NCBI RefSeq assembly: GCF_014805685.1
Contig: NC_060904.1
Location: 14,743,811-14,807,810, forward strand
Length of the DNA: 64,000 nt
Direction: 5' to 3'
From: Silurus meridionalis
Lineage: Eukaryota; Chordata; Actinopteri; Siluriformes; Siluridae
In this document: positions 39,263-64,000 of the stretch, one piece after another
Layout of the letters: every line of letters begins with the position of its first letter
Position numbering within the stretch: the stretch's first letter is position 1
The notes under the pieces: model-generated
The model's database searches: none
Told to the model about the DNA's origin: nothing
Seen by the model: only the letters and a program-made list of their open reading frames with translations
Program-made: the position numbers and the translations under genes

Positions 39263-40279
39263 ACTACAATGTCAATGCTGATGGCCAATAACATCTCAAT
39301 CAGTAGATACCTATAGCAAAGAGTAGTAGCAGAAACTGACTGTGTGGTAACATCTGGTTGATGCATTTACCACCGATATCAATAATATAAATGAGTCGTG
39401 CAATTCTCTCTTTCACACACTCACACAAATCAAACACACCAGAACTAATGTACAATGTTGAAAACAATAATCTAAAAATAGCTAGAACTTTTTTATACTC
39501 TAAAACCACATATTTTTGTGAAAAAAAGACCAATTAAACTATATAATACTGAGGTCCTACATGACCTTATGCAGGCTTCTAAATAAATGATGAGCCAAAA
39601 ATATTAGAGACTAAACGCATTTAGATTTTAATTTATACCTCACAGAAACACAAAAAAACCCACAAACACAACCTTAATCTTCACATTATAGTAAAATACC
39701 CAATAAACACAGGACTTAAAACAAACGGATAGGTTCATAAATCAACAGTGTCAGTAAATGAATACAGGTTTAACCCAGATTTAAAAAACACAAGAGAATT
39801 CAACTACAGATGTTTGGCCTAACCATGAAAATGGCCTAACTATGCTTTATGCCATTGTACAATGTTTCACAAATTAAATATTAGTCACAGGTTCTGAGGA
39901 AAAAAAAAAAACAGAATATGTTTGCAGAAATAATTCATCCCCAAAGGCTTTACATTTTCACCTTTATTTTCATTAAGTGATACCTAATTTTTATTCCAAC
40001 ACCTTAGGGTTTTAACATGAGAAATTTATTGTGGTTGAACACCAACAAAGAGGTGACTGTATACATTAGAAAAGTCATGGAAGCTTTATAACTGTTTTAA
40101 AAGAGAGACTTTTAAAGGTCCAAATAATTATAAAGTTGGGTATTAAATATATAAGCAGTAGACACTTTTTTTCTGTAAAAGGGTGCTGTTAATAATAACC
40201 ATTAATAACAGGGTGCTGTGATGATGTGTTATTGTACCCCAAAGTTGATTATTTGCCCAATAAGGGCACCTCCTAGTGT

Positions 40280-40285
40280 TTTATT
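40280..40285 (-). terminator. myom3: Candidate polyadenylation signal of myom3
   Basis: AATAAA on the minus strand lies about 245 nt after the TAG stop codon. Confidence 0.4.
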
Positions 40286-40529
40286 CATTTTATACCACAG
40301 CAATAAAGAACAACAAATATCTGGTTATAGTTACATTTCTAGTTGAAGCTTTCTTTAATTCTTATATTAAAGCACCATTTAATCAGTGATCAATCCTGTC
40401 CTAAACAGCCCAGTTAAATTTTAGGGTCAGACTGCAAGCTAATCCATTCCACCCCATTCTTGATTTTAAATATTTGCTGATATTTCTACAACATGGCATC
40501 CTCTTATTCACTCAACCATTTCTCCTTCT

Positions 40530-63250
<22,721 letters not shown>

Positions 63251-64000
63251 CTGGAATATTCATCAGATTTGCATTATGTCAAATTTGCATAGATTTTCAA
63301 CATCAAACCAAACTGAATCAGGTATTCAGCGTTCATCCTTCGTTTACCCAAAACTAAAAAAAGGGATCTTTTTGAAAAGGTGTCATACTTGGACAAGCTT
63401 TTCCAGTCTTTTTTTGATTTATTAGATCCTTGGAATCATTTTTTATTTTTTTTGCTTTCTAGTCTGCTTTAATGCATGCACTTGCCCGCATCTGTCCTCT
63501 TATGTTTCGTCAAAATTACATTAAAATAAAAAGCCCAATTCCGCAAAGTCTTTTTCATATCATTCAGGCAGAACTTGAGGAGTTCCACAACATCGGATAC
63601 TCTTGATGTATTAGGTTTTATTACAGAGCTTTATTTTTCTAAAAGTCCAATAAAACTTGGATGTCCTGTGGCAGTTCACAGCCTTGTTGGCTCATTACCA
63701 GCTGCTCGTCTTCCTCACTCCTTTATGATATTGGCGATTTCTAGCTTTCCTGTGTACATGTGAAACCGTAACTTCTGCCAGTTGAAGACTGGCCCTAGGC
63801 CCTATTAAATGACTAAGCTTCAGAAAAGTTTAAAACTTTAAAACAAAGAAAAAGAATCTTTGTTCCACATGATTATAGTTAAAAAAAAAAATGTTGAAAC
63901 ACCACCCACTGTTTTCACTGGAAACCTCCAGCAAGGGCAAAACAAATCATGAAAGATGCGTGATGAGCAGCCATAGCAGAAAAACAGAACTCTTAAAAGC
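63251..64000 (-). other. myom3 intron at the right edge
   Basis: No exon for the first half of the truncated FnIII domain was found here, so the next upstream myom3 exon must lie beyond 64000. The sequence is AT-rich without a recognised element. Confidence 0.5.

Larger units (their letters stand above)
37655..40279. other. Intergenic region between fabp10a and myom3
   Basis: This region holds two long (CA)n arrays and AT-rich sequence, with no supported gene. The sequences right of the two arrays (38147-38340 and 39255-39470) look like diverged copies of each other. It must contain the distal fabp10a promoter and the 3' flank of myom3. Confidence 0.5.

Overview
This window is vertebrate nuclear DNA, almost certainly from a teleost fish. 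Every coding gene is split by GT-AG introns, the noncoding DNA is full of dinucleotide and tetranucleotide microsatellites, and short nonautonomous DNA transposons of teleost type (hAT, Tc1, mariner) are scattered throughout. The liver gene fabp10a, a fish/amphibian/bird gene absent from placental mammals, is present. I see no bacterial, phage or CRISPR features, no rRNA and no confident functional tRNA gene.

Layout. (1) 1-1894: no recognisable exon; it holds an 823-bp hAT-like element. (2) 1895-25914, + strand: fifty exons of ubr5, the giant HECT E3 ubiquitin ligase. They start inside the N-terminal third and run to the stop codon. The first exons, including the UBA domain, lie left of the window. 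The first visible exon carries a 2-nt deletion relative to the conserved protein; the other 49 exons join in frame. (3) 29457-33567, - strand: a complete six-exon srsf10 splicing-factor gene that converges on ubr5 tail to tail. Its second intron is a minor-class (U12, AT-AC) intron with a major-class donor only 9 nt downstream. (4) 35524-37517, - strand: a complete four-exon fabp10a gene (126 aa) with a TATA box and an HNF1-like site upstream. (5) 40530-63250, - strand: 23 exons encoding the C-terminal ~898 residues of a myomesin, best matched to myom3. These hold four fibronectin III domains (the first partial) and five immunoglobulin domains. The N-terminal part lies beyond the right edge.

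The four genes do not form one pathway. UBR5 is a nuclear/cytoplasmic N-degron E3 ligase, SRSF10 is an SR splicing regulator, FABP10A binds bile acids and fatty acids in the liver, and MYOM3 is a sarcomeric M-band crosslinker. The linkage of srsf10 and myom3 matches human 1p36, and fabp10a sits between them.

I found no undescribed multi-gene system. The observations most worth following are the overlapping U12/U2 splice sites in srsf10, the frameshift in ubr5, GT repeats placed directly on splice sites in three genes, a near-perfect 71-bp hairpin inside a fabp10a intron, and a MITE inserted 13 nt from a srsf10 splice donor. Gene calls rest on recognising protein families from memory and on exon phases that join in frame; no database search was run.
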